Origin: Georgfuchsia sp049276455
GTDB taxonomy: Bacteria > Pseudomonadota > Gammaproteobacteria > Burkholderiales > Rhodocyclaceae
Length of the DNA: 64,000 nt
Direction of reading: 5' to 3'
NCBI GenBank assembly: GCA_049276455.1
Contig: JBASWL010000021.1
Span: 210,457-274,456 of the forward strand
Numbering within the stretch: the stretch's first letter is position 1; each line of letters opens with the position of its first letter. The position numbers and the translations under genes are program-made. This document shows positions 34,581 through 48,321 of the stretch, piece by piece. The notes under the pieces were generated by a model. It was not told where the DNA came from, ran no database searches, and saw nothing but the letters and a program-made list of their open reading frames with translations.

Positions 34581-35702
34581 ATGGCTGATTTCGCGTCATT
34601 TGCAGTAACTGAATCCAATTCGCGCGGTCGTCTTATTGATGAGACAGGGCCTGTTGCACGTTCCGAGTTTCAGCGCGACCGCGATCGTGTCATCCACTCC
34701 ACCGCATTCCGGCGGCTTGAGTACAAGACGCAAGTATTCGTCAATCACGAAGGCGACCTGTTCCGCACGCGACTCACGCACTCGATCGAAGTCGGTCAGA
34801 TTTCTCGCACCATTGCCCGCGCGCTGCATGTCAACGACGATCTCGTGGAGGCTATCGCGCTGGCGCACGATCTTGGCCATACGCCCTTCGGCCATGCCGG
34901 TCAGGATGCACTCAACGAATGCATGCGCGAATACGGCGGCTTTGAACACAATCTGCAATCGCTGCGCATCGTCGATTTACTTGAAGAACGCTACGGCGCC
35001 TTCGATGGCCTCAACTTGATGCACGAAACGCGCGAAGGGATACTCAAGCACTGCTCGCTCAAGAATGCGCAGGAACTCGATGAACTTGGCCTGCGATTCA
35101 TAGAAAAACGTCGGCCCTCCATTGAGGCGCAGATTTGCAATCTCGCCGATGAGATCGCCTACAACAATCATGACATCGATGATGGTATTCGTAGCGGCCT
35201 GCTCTCGTTGGAACAGTTGCGGGAAGTTGGGCTTTTCGCGCGCCACACCGTAGCTGCGATAGCGGAATTCCCTGCGCTAACAGACCGCCGTCTGGTGCAC
35301 GAAACAATCCGACGTATGATCAATGCCCAAGTGACCGATTTGCTCGCCGAATCAAATCAGCGCATCGCAACATCAGGCATTTGCTCTCTGGACGATGTTC
35401 ATGCGGCACCCGCTCTGGTGCAGTTCAGCGTCGTCATGCATGCGGAAAACCAGCAACTGAAGGCATTTCTGCGCGACCACCTGTATCATCACTATCAAGT
35501 GTTGCGCATGACTACCAAGGCCCGCCGCATTATTTCGGACCTGTTCACTGCCTTTATGTCCGACCCGCGTCTATTACCACCCCAGTATCAGCACATGGCA
35601 GAAATTGACAAGCCACGTGCAATTGCTGATTACGTGGCTGGGATGACCGACCGTTACGCCATGAAGGAACACCGACGCCTGTTCGCTGTTGGCGAGGTCT
35701 GA
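34581..35702 (+). CDS. dgt: Deoxyguanosinetriphosphate triphosphohydrolase-like protein
   Basis: A 373-residue HD-domain dNTPase. FRRLEYKTQVF and RTRLTHSIEVGQISR supply the first His. ALAHDLGHTPFGHAG supplies the HD pair, and EIAYNNHDIDDG the last Asp. The family cleaves dNTPs to nucleosides and triphosphate and trims nucleotide pools. It follows aroB by ten bases and is the last gene of the pil-aro string, a common betaproteobacterial order. Confidence 0.93.
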   Translation: MADFASFAVTESNSRGRLIDETGPVARSEFQRDRDRVIHSTAFRRLEYKTQVFVNHEGDLFRTRLTHSIEVGQISRTIARALHVNDDLVEAIALAHDLGHTPFGHAGQDALNECMREYGGFEHNLQSLRIVDLLEERYGAFDGLNLMHETREGILKHCSLKNAQELDELGLRFIEKRRPSIEAQICNLADEIAYNNHDIDDGIRSGLLSLEQLREVGLFARHTVAAIAEFPALTDRRLVHETIRRMINAQVTDLLAESNQRIATSGICSLDDVHAAPALVQFSVVMHAENQQLKAFLRDHLYHHYQVLRMTTKARRIISDLFTAFMSDPRLLPPQYQHMAEIDKPRAIADYVAGMTDRYAMKEHRRLFAVGEV

Positions 35703-35739
35703 GCCAGATCTGAACCGGTGCTTGCTGCGCCGCAACGTA

Positions 35740-35768
35740 TTGAGTTCGTAGCCAATCAGCGGTATATT
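35740..35768 (+). promoter_or_regulatory. Predicted sigma-70 promoter upstream of gltB
   Basis: TTGAGT (35740-35745) and TATATT (35763-35768) are separated by exactly 17 bases. Transcription would begin near 35775, about 110 bases before the gltB ATG and upstream of a strong intrinsic terminator (35797-35829). Confidence 0.55.
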
Positions 35769-35796
35769 TAAACGCTAGTGCTACAAGTTTTTTTCC

Positions 35797-35829
35797 AAAG
35801 CCGGGGAGTCGTATGCCCCCGGCTTTTTT
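35797..35829 (+). terminator. Intrinsic terminator between dgt and gltB
   Basis: AAAGCCGGGG and CCCCGGCTTT form a 10-bp stem with a 10-base loop, followed by a T run to 35829. It lies 95 bases past the dgt stop and 58 bases before gltB. It certainly can end dgt transcripts. If the promoter at 35740 is used it would also act as a leader terminator for gltB. Confidence 0.88.
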
Positions 35830-35886
35830 ACCGGTTTCGCCGCTTTATCGTCGCGTAGCCTCCCAGCATTCTAGGAAAGTGAAAAG

Positions 35887-40553
<4,667 letters not shown>

Positions 40554-40554
<1 letters not shown>

Positions 40555-42020
40555 TGGGCAAGTCCACCGGATTTCTTGAGTACCAGCGTTTGTCCGAGAC
40601 TTACCTGCCGGTATCAAAACGCGTCAAAACCTATCAGGAGTTCGTCCTGCGTCTAAGCGATGAAGATGCGAAGATTCAGGGTGCTCGCTGCATGGATTGC
40701 GGGATTCCGTTCTGCAATACAGGCTGCCCGGTCAACAACATCATTCCGGACTGGAACGATCTTGTTTATCGCGGCAAATGGCGCGAAGCGATCGAGGTAC
40801 TGCATTCGACCAACAATTTTCCGGAATTCACCAGCCGCATCTGTCCGGCGCCGTGCGAAGCTGCCTGTACGCTGAACATTCCACCGACTGATCCGGTTGG
40901 CATCAAATCGATTGAACGCATCATCATCGACAAGGCCGGTGAGAACGGCTGGGTGGTGCCGCAGCCGCCGCAGCGCAAGACCGGCAAGAAGATAGCCGTC
41001 GTCGGCAGCGGCCCGGCCGGGCTCGCTGCCGCGCAACAGCTGGCGCGCGTCGGCCATGACGTTACCGTATTCGAGAAGAACGATCGCATTGGCGGCCTGC
41101 TGCGCTATGGCATTCCCGACTTCAAGCTCGACAAGCGACTGATCGACTGGCGCATGGAGCAGATGGCGGCCGAAGGCGTCAACTTTGAGAATAGCGTGCT
41201 CATATCAAAGACTGTACTGCCCAAGGGTGTGGCCAACGACGCAAAGAAGACTATCGGCGCCGAGCAATTGAAGAAGGATTTCGATGCCATCGTTCTGGCT
41301 GGTGGCGCCGAGACATCGCGCGATCTGCCGGTGCCGGGGCGCGAACTCGAAGGCGTGTATTTCGCGATGGAATTCCTGGTGCCACAGAACAAGGAAAACC
41401 ACGGCGCCAAAAAAAATCCGATTTCAGCCAAGGGCAAGCACGTCGTTGTGATCGGTGGGGGCGATACTGGCTCAGACTGCGTCGGCACCTCCAACCGGCA
41501 TGGCGCGGCAAGCGTGACGCAAATCGAATTGTTGCCGCGGCCACCTGAACAGGAAAACGGTTCGCTGGTATGGCCGTATTGGCCGTTGAAATTGCGCACT
41601 TCGTCATCGCATGAAGAGGGTTGCATCCGTGATTGGAGCATCGGCACCAAAGAGTTTGTCGGCGAGAACGGAAAGCTCAAAGCGATCCGTGCCGTTCGTC
41701 TCGAATGGAAGGATGGCCGGATGAGCGAAGTGCCGGGGTCGGAATTTGAAATACAGGCCGACCTTGTATTCCTTGCCATGGGCTTCACTGCGCCGGTTGG
41801 CGGCGTTCTTGACGCATTCGGCGTGGAGAAAGACGCGCGTGGCAATGCCAAAGCCACGACCGATGGTGAACGCTGCTATGCGACCAATGTCGACGGCGTG
41901 TACGCGGCCGGTGACATGCGCCGGGGCCAATCGCTGGTGGTATGGGCGATTCGCGAGGGGCGCCAGTGCGCACGCGAGGTTGATCAGTTCCTGATGGGCA
42001 GTTCTACGCTACCGCGCTAA
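40554..42020 (+). CDS. gltD: Glutamate synthase small subunit (GOGAT beta)
   Basis: A 488-residue FAD/NADPH reductase feeding electrons to GltB. Two [4Fe-4S] Cys clusters lie near the N-terminus (CMDCGIPFCNTGCPV and CPAPCEAACTL). The FAD site is GSGPAGLAAAQQLARVGHDV and the NADPH site VIGGGDTGSDC. It is translationally coupled to gltB (TAATG). A paralogous domain forms the second half of the Nfn-like protein at 54.6 kb. Confidence 0.96.
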
Positions 42021-42056
42021 TCACGTCATGACCATATGTCATTTGGGGATGCCGCA

Positions 42057-43412
42057 ATGAATATCGTCATCCTCGCCGCTGGCCAGGGCAAGCGCATGAA
42101 TTCGGCGCTGCCGAAGGTGCTGCACCCGATCGCGGGCAAGCCGATGCTGGCGCATGTACTCGATACGGCGCGCTCCCTCAAGCCCGCCCGCCTGTGCGTG
42201 GTGTTCGGCCATGGCGGGGAACAGGTGCCCGTTGCGCTCGCCGCGCCCGATGTCACTTGGGTCAAGCAGGAACCACAACTTGGCACCGGACACGCTGTGC
42301 TGCAGGCGCTGCCACATCTCGACACGACGCTGCCAACGCTGGTGCTCTATGGCGATGTGCCGCTGATTCAGGCAGATACCTTGCGCCACCTTTTATCCAT
42401 TGCCGACAATGGGCTGGCGCTGCTGACTGTCATGCTTGCCGACCCGCGTGGCTATGGCCGCATAGTTCGTGCTGGTGGCAAAGTGAAATGCATCGTCGAG
42501 GAAAAAGATGCCAGTGCTGCCGAGAGAAAAATCTGCGAAATCAACACCGGCATTCTCGCTGCACCAACCAGCGCGCTGATGCGCTGGTTGCCGAAATTGG
42601 GTAAGCAGAATGCGCAGGGCGAGTATTACCTGACCGACATCGTGGCGCTGGCAGTCGCTCAGCGCATGGCAGTACATACCGCGCACCCGGCGCACGAATG
42701 GGAAGTGCAGGGCATCAACAGCAAACTGCAACTTGCCGAGTTGGAGCGCGTGCATCAGCACAATACCGCCGCCGCGCTGCTGCATCAGGGCGTGACGCTG
42801 GCCGATCCCTTCCGCATCGACGTGCGTGGAGAACTGGGCTGTGGCCGAGATGTGAGCATTGACATCAACTGCGTATTCGAAGGCAGAGTGACACTCGGAG
42901 ATGGTGTCTCGGTCGGGCCGCATTGCGTGTTGCGCAACGTGATCGTCAAGCGCGGCGCAAAAATAGAAGCATTCTGTCACTTGCAGGATGCAATTGTCGG
43001 CGAGGAATGCATTATCGGCCCCTATGCACGGTTGCGCCCCGGCGCAAAACTGGGCAAGGATGTGCACATCGGCAACTTTGTCGAAGTGAAGAACAGCAAC
43101 ATTGACGACCACTCCAAGGCCAATCACCTGGCCTATATCGGCGATGCCGATATAGGCCAGAGGGTGAATGTGGGCGCCGGTACCATTACATGCAATTACG
43201 ATGGCGCCAATAAATACCGCACAGTGATCGAGAATGATGTATTCATCGGTTCTGACACGCAACTTGTTGCGCCAGTGACGGTCGGCCGCGGTGCAACCCT
43301 TGGCGCCGGCACGACTTTAACGAAGGATGCACCGCCTGATCAACTCACAGTGTCGCGAGCCAAGCAGGTATCTATTGCCGGCTGGCAGCGGCCAAAAAAA
43401 ACAGCGAAGTAG
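42057..43412 (+). CDS. glmU: Bifunctional GlcNAc-1-P uridyltransferase / GlcN-1-P acetyltransferase
   Basis: A 451-residue enzyme making UDP-GlcNAc for peptidoglycan and LPS. The N-terminal pyrophosphorylase has LAAGQGKRMNSALPKVLHP and YGDVPL. The C-terminal left-handed beta-helix acetyltransferase has IGPYARLRPGAKLGKDVHIG and NVGAGTITCNYDG. ATG 42057 gives MNIVILAAGQGKRM; upstream in-frame codons to 42036 are not conserved. Usually followed by glmS, but here the next gene is on the opposite strand. Confidence 0.96.
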   Translation: MNIVILAAGQGKRMNSALPKVLHPIAGKPMLAHVLDTARSLKPARLCVVFGHGGEQVPVALAAPDVTWVKQEPQLGTGHAVLQALPHLDTTLPTLVLYGDVPLIQADTLRHLLSIADNGLALLTVMLADPRGYGRIVRAGGKVKCIVEEKDASAAERKICEINTGILAAPTSALMRWLPKLGKQNAQGEYYLTDIVALAVAQRMAVHTAHPAHEWEVQGINSKLQLAELERVHQHNTAAALLHQGVTLADPFRIDVRGELGCGRDVSIDINCVFEGRVTLGDGVSVGPHCVLRNVIVKRGAKIEAFCHLQDAIVGEECIIGPYARLRPGAKLGKDVHIGNFVEVKNSNIDDHSKANHLAYIGDADIGQRVNVGAGTITCNYDGANKYRTVIENDVFIGSDTQLVAPVTVGRGATLGAGTTLTKDAPPDQLTVSRAKQVSIAGWQRPKKTAK

Positions 43413-43515
43413 CTGCGTAGTCAGAGCAAGGCAAGAGACGTCCTTATCTACCTGAATGGCGCACAGCCATTTCAGCCAGCTTTACCAGAGTCCTATTGTA
43501 TTGAAGAGTGTATTT

Positions 43516-43548
43516 AAGAGCAGCTAACCCATCCGGGCAGCTGCTCTT
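43516..43548 (+). terminator. Probable terminator downstream of glmU
   Basis: AAGAGCAGCT (43516-43525) and AGCTGCTCTT (43539-43548) form a 10-bp stem with a 13-base loop and a short TTT after it. It lies between the convergent glmU and Ig-like lipoprotein genes and could serve both, though the T tract is poor. Confidence 0.55.
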
Positions 43549-43568
43549 TCTGCTGCTGACAACATCAC

Positions 43569-45566
43569 TTACAGTGCATTGGTGCAAACAGCATTATTAT
43601 CAACAGGACCAGTAGCTCCCTGACCGTATGGACTTACAACAAATGGCGGTGGAACTGGGTTGCTTAGTGCGCTTGCAGGAGCCGGAAGTGTGAATGTTGC
43701 CGTAGCTGGTGGGTCGTTTCCGCTTGTACCAGCTGTCGCTATCAGATCAAGAACGGCCCACGTGGCATAATTCTGCAGATAAGTTATGTTCGCGACGGCT
43801 ATGCCGTTTGAGGTTTTCGCCGTTGTGTTAACTGTAGCCACCCCATTAGGATCCAGGACGCCATTTCCGTTGGTGTCCGGATTGCAGTCAGAAGTCACGC
43901 TGGCAGAACAAACGACGCCGTTATACAGCCAATCCTCCCGCGGGCAACCCGTGATCGTTCCGTATGTCGGTGGAACGTTATCAATATCGAGTACCCAACC
44001 AGGTTCATATGCTCCCTTTATAAAGGCAATACCTTCCGATGTAGGACGCAACAAAAATGTAACCGGTGTGTCGTCAGGGACGGGATTGCCTGCAATGTTT
44101 GTAACCAAGGCTGAATAAGTTATGGAATAGGTGTCACCGGAAGATGAGATCACATTGTTTGTGCCCAGCCTTACGAACAAGGCCTGAGCTGCTACGGTCA
44201 GTTTAACCGTCGAGGTAATGGGGGCGATAACGACCGGAGTGCCATTAACAATAATAGAAGACGCGGTTGCGCTGATCTCTACTCCATTTGATTCACTGCT
44301 GGTGGTGCCAGCAATGTAATTTACCGAAGCTGTACCAGTAACGTCCGTTGTTGCCGTTCCATAATCAAGCGAACCGCCACTGGAATCGTTTAATGAGAAA
44401 TCAACTACCGCGTTTTTAACCAGATTATTTTGCGCATCGCGCACCACCACTTTAATTACCGATTGGCTGGTTTTGCTGCCGGCGAGATTGGTCTCAACAG
44501 TGCTGGGGAAAGCCTGTGTGTTGATGGAAGAAGCGCTAGTCGTGATAAACACTACATTTAGGCTGGTGGAAGGGTCGCCACTGCCGATACCCTTTGCAGT
44601 AAATATGGCATCCCCAGTTGAACTTGAAGTGACAGATGTAGAGGCAACCCCCGCCGAAGTAGCTACCGAGGTTGGGGAAAACACTCCGCGCGTGGCGGAG
44701 AAGATAACCGTACCGGGCACAGCCGTGCCGCTGTTGGACCAGTCAACTGTTATTGGAATGGAGGTAGTACCCACCACGATCTCTGGCGTATCTGTAATCG
44801 GATCTCCATTGACTGTGGCGAAAGCGAAATTCGTGGTGTTGATGGTGATTGTTTGGGTCTGACTGGCCCCGGCCCCCGTCACGGTCAAAACATCAGTCCC
44901 TGAACCTGAATTAGTCGCGGTTACCGCAGCGGCAATCTGCCCTGAGGAATCGGTAATCCCGGTAGATGGCGTCAAAACAACAGGATTATTGTTTTGCGAA
45001 TTTACCGCAAGCGTTACACCCTGCAGCGCTACGCCAGTCGAGTCTTTTACGGTAATTGTGTAAGTGCCAACCGTGCCACCCGCTAGTGAAGTGTTTCCAT
45101 TAATGGTAATGGCGGTGCCTGTAACGCTTACCGTATTGCTGTCAGAAACACTGCCGACCTTGGCTGTTACGGTAATCACCCGATTTGCCCTGCTGGTGGA
45201 GCCAATATTAAGAGTTGCGGAGACAGTACCGCTTGCGCTGGTAACGGGGTTTGGGTTGGAGATGGTGGCGGATGAGTCAGTAGTTGAAAAGGATACCGTT
45301 TGACCAGCCATGGCTTGCCGATTGGAATCCACCACAACTGCTGTCAAAGTCGTTGTGGCCGTTGCAGATGACGGCATTTGCTGACTGCTTACCAGCAATT
45401 GAACAGCACCGATGGTAGAGGTAGGTGTCTCTCCGCCAGTGCCACCGTCGCTTCCCCCTCCGCCGGAACCGCCGCAGCCAGTGAGCAGGGCGAGTGCCGT
45501 CGCAAGGAAGAGCGAAGCCACGAATGTTGAAAACCTGGAGAAAACCCGAAATGAATAATTTTGCAC
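43569..45566 (-). CDS. Large Ig-like (Big_1/invasin-type) lipoprotein
   Basis: A 665-residue secreted protein. A basic, hydrophobic signal peptide ends in a lipobox LLTGC (C31) followed by a Gly/Ser-rich spacer. The rest is Thr/Ser/Val-rich with repeating beta-sandwich modules (about 55-150, 155-245, 270-345, 365-455 and 470-620), each with the Big_1 pattern of D-x-N-G/R then G-x-A/S-x-V-T. Near 565-580 DTNGNGVLDPNG looks like a calcium-binding loop. It is likely anchored at the outer membrane as an adhesin or structural protein. It starts with GTG. No family name can be given beyond the fold. Confidence 0.8.
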   Translation of the reverse strand: MQNYSFRVFSRFSTFVASLFLATALALLTGCGGSGGGGSDGGTGGETPTSTIGAVQLLVSSQQMPSSATATTTLTAVVVDSNRQAMAGQTVSFSTTDSSATISNPNPVTSASGTVSATLNIGSTSRANRVITVTAKVGSVSDSNTVSVTGTAITINGNTSLAGGTVGTYTITVKDSTGVALQGVTLAVNSQNNNPVVLTPSTGITDSSGQIAAAVTATNSGSGTDVLTVTGAGASQTQTITINTTNFAFATVNGDPITDTPEIVVGTTSIPITVDWSNSGTAVPGTVIFSATRGVFSPTSVATSAGVASTSVTSSSTGDAIFTAKGIGSGDPSTSLNVVFITTSASSINTQAFPSTVETNLAGSKTSQSVIKVVVRDAQNNLVKNAVVDFSLNDSSGGSLDYGTATTDVTGTASVNYIAGTTSSESNGVEISATASSIIVNGTPVVIAPITSTVKLTVAAQALFVRLGTNNVISSSGDTYSITYSALVTNIAGNPVPDDTPVTFLLRPTSEGIAFIKGAYEPGWVLDIDNVPPTYGTITGCPREDWLYNGVVCSASVTSDCNPDTNGNGVLDPNGVATVNTTAKTSNGIAVANITYLQNYATWAVLDLIATAGTSGNDPPATATFTLPAPASALSNPVPPPFVVSPYGQGATGPVDNNAVCTNAL

Positions 45567-45590
45567 GCAAGCCCCCGATCACCTGATGCA

Positions 45591-45608
45591 CACAATCAAA
45601 CGATTGTG
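45591..45608. promoter_or_regulatory. Palindrome CACAATC-N4-GATTGTG upstream of the Ig-like lipoprotein
   Basis: Perfect 7-bp arms (45591-45597 and 45602-45608) stand 25 bases upstream of the lipoprotein start codon, in the A/T-rich gap shared with the divergent copper cluster. The position suits an operator or a leader hairpin. No regulator family could be matched. Confidence 0.35.
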
Positions 45609-45656
45609 CAACTAACATAACGATACAATAATTCCCGTATAAAAACCAGTTACGCA

Positions 45657-45685
45657 TTGATCCGGCGGCAAATTATGCGCATAAT
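45657..45685 (+). promoter_or_regulatory. Possible sigma-70 promoter of the copper cluster
   Basis: TTGATC (45657-45662) and CATAAT (45680-45685) are 17 bases apart. The predicted transcription start (about 45692) falls on the first ATGs of the following gene. Either that gene starts internally (ATG 45716), is leaderless, or the match is fortuitous. Confidence 0.35.
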
Positions 45686-45688
45686 GAA

Positions 45689-46066
45689 ATGATGTATTCC
45701 AGACTAGGCCGGCTGATGACATTGCTTGTCATACTGATATGCCTTCCCTTGCAGGGGTTGGCAGCAGTGACGATGCCTACCTGTCAGGCGCATGGGCAGA
45801 AGATGGAAATGCATGTCGCTGCCGGCGATATGTCTGACATGTCGCATTGCGACCAGCATCACGATGGCAAGTCGCATCCCGGTAAAGCCCCCTGCGACAA
45901 ATGCTTTGCCTGCTACCTGAGCAGCGCTCAGGCGCTTATGTCGTTTGTTATGCCTGTCTATGCACCTGATGGCGCACTCTTGGTTGCCAGTCCGACCAGA
46001 GGCATTCCCGAGCCGATTCCCTCATCTCCGTTTCATCCGCCTCGATCGATCCCGGCCTGGTGCTGA
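45689..46066 (+). CDS. DUF2946-like periplasmic His/Met/Cys-rich protein
   Basis: A 125-residue protein with a hydrophobic leader (RLMTLLVILICLPLQGLAA) and a mature part carrying clustered His, Met and Cys: MEMHVAAGDMSDMSHCDQHH and CDKCFACYL. The pattern matches small DUF2946-type proteins encoded at the head of copper resistance loci. It probably binds Cu(I)/Cu(II) in the periplasm; this is inference from composition and from the CusFCBA genes that follow. The start could also be ATG 45716, which leaves a shorter signal peptide. Confidence 0.7.
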   Translation: MMYSRLGRLMTLLVILICLPLQGLAAVTMPTCQAHGQKMEMHVAAGDMSDMSHCDQHHDGKSHPGKAPCDKCFACYLSSAQALMSFVMPVYAPDGALLVASPTRGIPEPIPSSPFHPPRSIPAWC

Positions 46067-46099
46067 GGATCGTCTAGCTTTCACGCTATAGCCTTTGCT

Positions 46100-46113
46100 C
46101 GGGCGCCTGCCCG
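46100..46113 (+). terminator. Weak GC hairpin after the DUF2946-like gene
   Basis: CGGGC-GCCT-GCCCG, 34 bases after the stop, without an immediate T tract. It may pause transcription before cusF but is not a convincing terminator. Confidence 0.25.
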
Positions 46114-46294
46114 GGGAATGCGTTTAATTCTGCTGTTCTGTCGATCCTTCAGTGCATATTGACCAACGGTGGTCTTGTTTGCCGTCGAGGTCTGGTGTGC
46201 CTATGTGCATCATCGGTCTTGATGTTGCAGCATCAGGATCCATAAGGTTGGTTTTCGCTCGGATAGGTTCAACACAGAAAAGGAAAGCAGAAAA

Positions 46295-46630
46295 ATGAAA
46301 CAATCAATGATGATTACACTTGCATGCGCCCTGTTTGGCGCCTCAGTCATAACTGCTTATGCTGGCGATGAGCACCACCATGCCATGGCCGAAGCGCAAA
46401 AAAGCCATACTGTGAATGGAGAAGTGGTGGCTGTGGACAAGGCCGCCAGCAAGGTGAAGCTGAAACATGAAGCAGTGCCGGAGCTCCAGTGGCCGGCCAT
46501 GACGATGTTTTTCGCGGTAGCCGATAAATCGCAACTGGCCGTATTGAAACCTGGCGATCAGGTCAAATTCGAGTTTGTAAAAGTCAGCGGTGATTCGCCG
46601 TTGATTACACAGATCAAGATTGCGAAATAA
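46295..46630 (+). CDS. cusF: CusF-like periplasmic copper/silver-binding protein
   Basis: A 111-residue protein. A signal peptide ends at about ITAYA, followed by an acidic/His stretch (GDEHHHAM) and an OB-fold domain containing LQWPAMTMFF. This block holds the Trp and two Met ligands typical of CusF, which bind Cu(I)/Ag(I). CusF passes metal to CusB and the CusA pump encoded downstream. An AAAGGAAAGCAG site precedes the ATG. 228 bases separate it from the gene upstream, so it may have its own promoter. Confidence 0.92.
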   Translation: MKQSMMITLACALFGASVITAYAGDEHHHAMAEAQKSHTVNGEVVAVDKAASKVKLKHEAVPELQWPAMTMFFAVADKSQLAVLKPGDQVKFEFVKVSGDSPLITQIKIAK

Positions 46631-46670
46631 ACATCGGCGTAGGGCATTCGGGAAACGCTGATCTGATCCT

Positions 46671-46687
46671 CACCGTTTCGGTGTTTT
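46671..46687 (+). terminator. Possible partial terminator after cusF
   Basis: CACCG-TTT-CGGTG followed by TTTT, 41 bases past the cusF stop. A 5-bp stem is marginal. It could lower expression of the pump genes relative to cusF. Confidence 0.35.
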
Positions 46688-46691
46688 CCCA

Positions 46692-46910
46692 ATGCTTGAA
46701 CAGGAGGAAATCATACGTTTATGGATACGAGCCGGTGGCGTAATAATGCTATTAGCACCATCTGCCGCATCTGCCGGCATCAGTGTGCCTGGCATGAAGA
46801 AAAACTCGCCGGGGATGGTTGAAATGAAATGGGAAAAGCTGGTGGTTTATCGCAATCCGAAGGCAGGCGAAGAGCTAACGGTTTTTTTGGCCGAGCGAGA
46901 ACTGGGGTGA
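46692..46910 (+). CDS. Small unknown protein in the cus cluster, possibly secreted
   Basis: A 72-codon frame fills the gap between cusF and cusC and stops seven bases before cusC. A short hydrophobic segment (GGVIMLLAPSAASA) could be a poor signal peptide, followed by ISVPGMKKNSPGMVEMKWEK. The start is uncertain: AGGAGG at 46703 lies inside the frame, and alternatives include ATG 46746. No family recognised. It may be a genuine short periplasmic protein or the residue of a longer gene. Confidence 0.4.
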   Translation: MLEQEEIIRLWIRAGGVIMLLAPSAASAGISVPGMKKNSPGMVEMKWEKLVVYRNPKAGEELTVFLAERELG

Positions 46911-46917
46911 TCAAATT

Positions 46918-48321
46918 ATGATGATATTGGGTTTCGCGAGAGTTTCGGTCTGGTCTTGCTTGGGGGCAATTGCTTTGCCGCTAACCGTACTGGCAGCGGG
47001 CGTAGGTGATCCATTGCCGAAGGCCAACGGTAATCCGGCGATAAGCAAGGGAGAGACAAATCCAGTTCCACTTGATGTGGACAGTGCAGTTGCAGTTGCC
47101 TTGGCGGGAAATCCGGGGCTGGAAAAAATCAAGGCCCGGGCGCAAGCGTTGGCCGAGGTGCCGGCCCAGGTTGGTACGCTGCCTGATCCAATGCTGTCGC
47201 TGAACGCGCTCAATCTGCCGACGGATACGTTTTCGCTATCGCAGGAAGCCATGACGCAGATGCAGATCGGTCTGGGCTTTGCCCTGCCCTTTCCAGGCAA
47301 GCTGGGACTGCGCGAGCAAGCGGCTGAATTTGAAGCCAAGGCTGCTGAATTCGATGTGGACGAGATGCGGCTGATGTTGGTCCGGAATGTGCGATCAAGC
47401 TGGTGGAACCTGTTCTTTTTGGATCGGGCCATATCCATCGTGCAGCGCAATAAGGAATTGCTGCGCCAGTTCGTCAAGATTGCCGAAACAAAATACAAGA
47501 CCGGTCAGGGCATGCAGTCCGATGTTTTGTTGGCGCAAGTGGAACTTTCCAAACTGCTGGAGATGGAAATCAGTTTGCAGGCATCACGCCGGGGGCAGGC
47601 GGCAGCGCTGAATGCCATGCTCGGACGTTCGGCGGCAACCAGGGTGGCCGTTCCGGATAACACCGACGAATCCCTGCCGTCTCCGCCGGACTTCGAGACA
47701 TTGCGCAAGATGTCGATGGATGAGCGGCCCGTGCTCTTCGCCCAACGCCAAACTCTGGAAGCAGCGCACACGCGCGTGACGCTGGCCGAGAAGGATTACT
47801 ACCCGGACTTCAAGCTGGGCGCGGCATATGGATTCCGCCGTGGCAACAATCCGAATGGAAGTTCGCGGGCGGACATGTCCAGTATTACGTTCAGCATGAA
47901 TTTGCCGATTTTCACAGGCTCAAGACAGGATGGCGTTTTGGCGCAACGCAAGGCCGAAGTGTTGAAGGAAGAATATGGCCTGGACGACAGGGTAGTGCAG
48001 GTAGAAGCCGAGATCGAACAGGCGCTGGCTGATTATCGTGCCGGCCGGGAGCAGGCAGCATTGTTCAAAACCGGCATCATTCCCCAGGCAAGGCAGACGA
48101 CGGCATCCATGCTCGCATCCTATCAAGTGAGCAAGGTGGATTTCCTGAATCTCGTGCGTGCCCAGGTCACGCTTTACAACTATGAAACGCAATACTGGAA
48201 AACGCTGAGTGCAAGCTGGCAGGCATGGGCGCGGCTGGAAGCGGCCATCGGCGCGACGATCCCCAAATCGATTCAGCGCGATGCCGCCGCGAAAACAGAC
48301 AAGGAGACGGTTAATGAATAA
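46918..48321 (+). CDS. cusC: TolC-family outer-membrane efflux protein (CusC-like)
   Basis: A 467-residue outer-membrane factor. A signal peptide ends near VLAAG. Two OEP repeats follow, with the long alpha-helical heptad regions of TolC channels (RNVRSSWWNLFFLDRAISIV, and the region ending DYRAGREQAALFK). It starts after GGGGTGATC. Its stop overlaps cusB by eight bases. With CusB and CusA it forms the tripartite exporter that moves Cu(I)/Ag(I) out of the cell. Confidence 0.9.
   Translation: MMILGFARVSVWSCLGAIALPLTVLAAGVGDPLPKANGNPAISKGETNPVPLDVDSAVAVALAGNPGLEKIKARAQALAEVPAQVGTLPDPMLSLNALNLPTDTFSLSQEAMTQMQIGLGFALPFPGKLGLREQAAEFEAKAAEFDVDEMRLMLVRNVRSSWWNLFFLDRAISIVQRNKELLRQFVKIAETKYKTGQGMQSDVLLAQVELSKLLEMEISLQASRRGQAAALNAMLGRSAATRVAVPDNTDESLPSPPDFETLRKMSMDERPVLFAQRQTLEAAHTRVTLAEKDYYPDFKLGAAYGFRRGNNPNGSSRADMSSITFSMNLPIFTGSRQDGVLAQRKAEVLKEEYGLDDRVVQVEAEIEQALADYRAGREQAALFKTGIIPQARQTTASMLASYQVSKVDFLNLVRAQVTLYNYETQYWKTLSASWQAWARLEAAIGATIPKSIQRDAAAKTDKETVNE

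Noticed and set aside
46159..46174. TTGACC with palindrome GACCA-ACGG-TGGTC upstream of cusF as a copper-regulated promoter
   Set aside because: No -10 hexamer at 16-19 bases, and the palindrome does not match CueR or CusR site patterns. Kept only as a remark.
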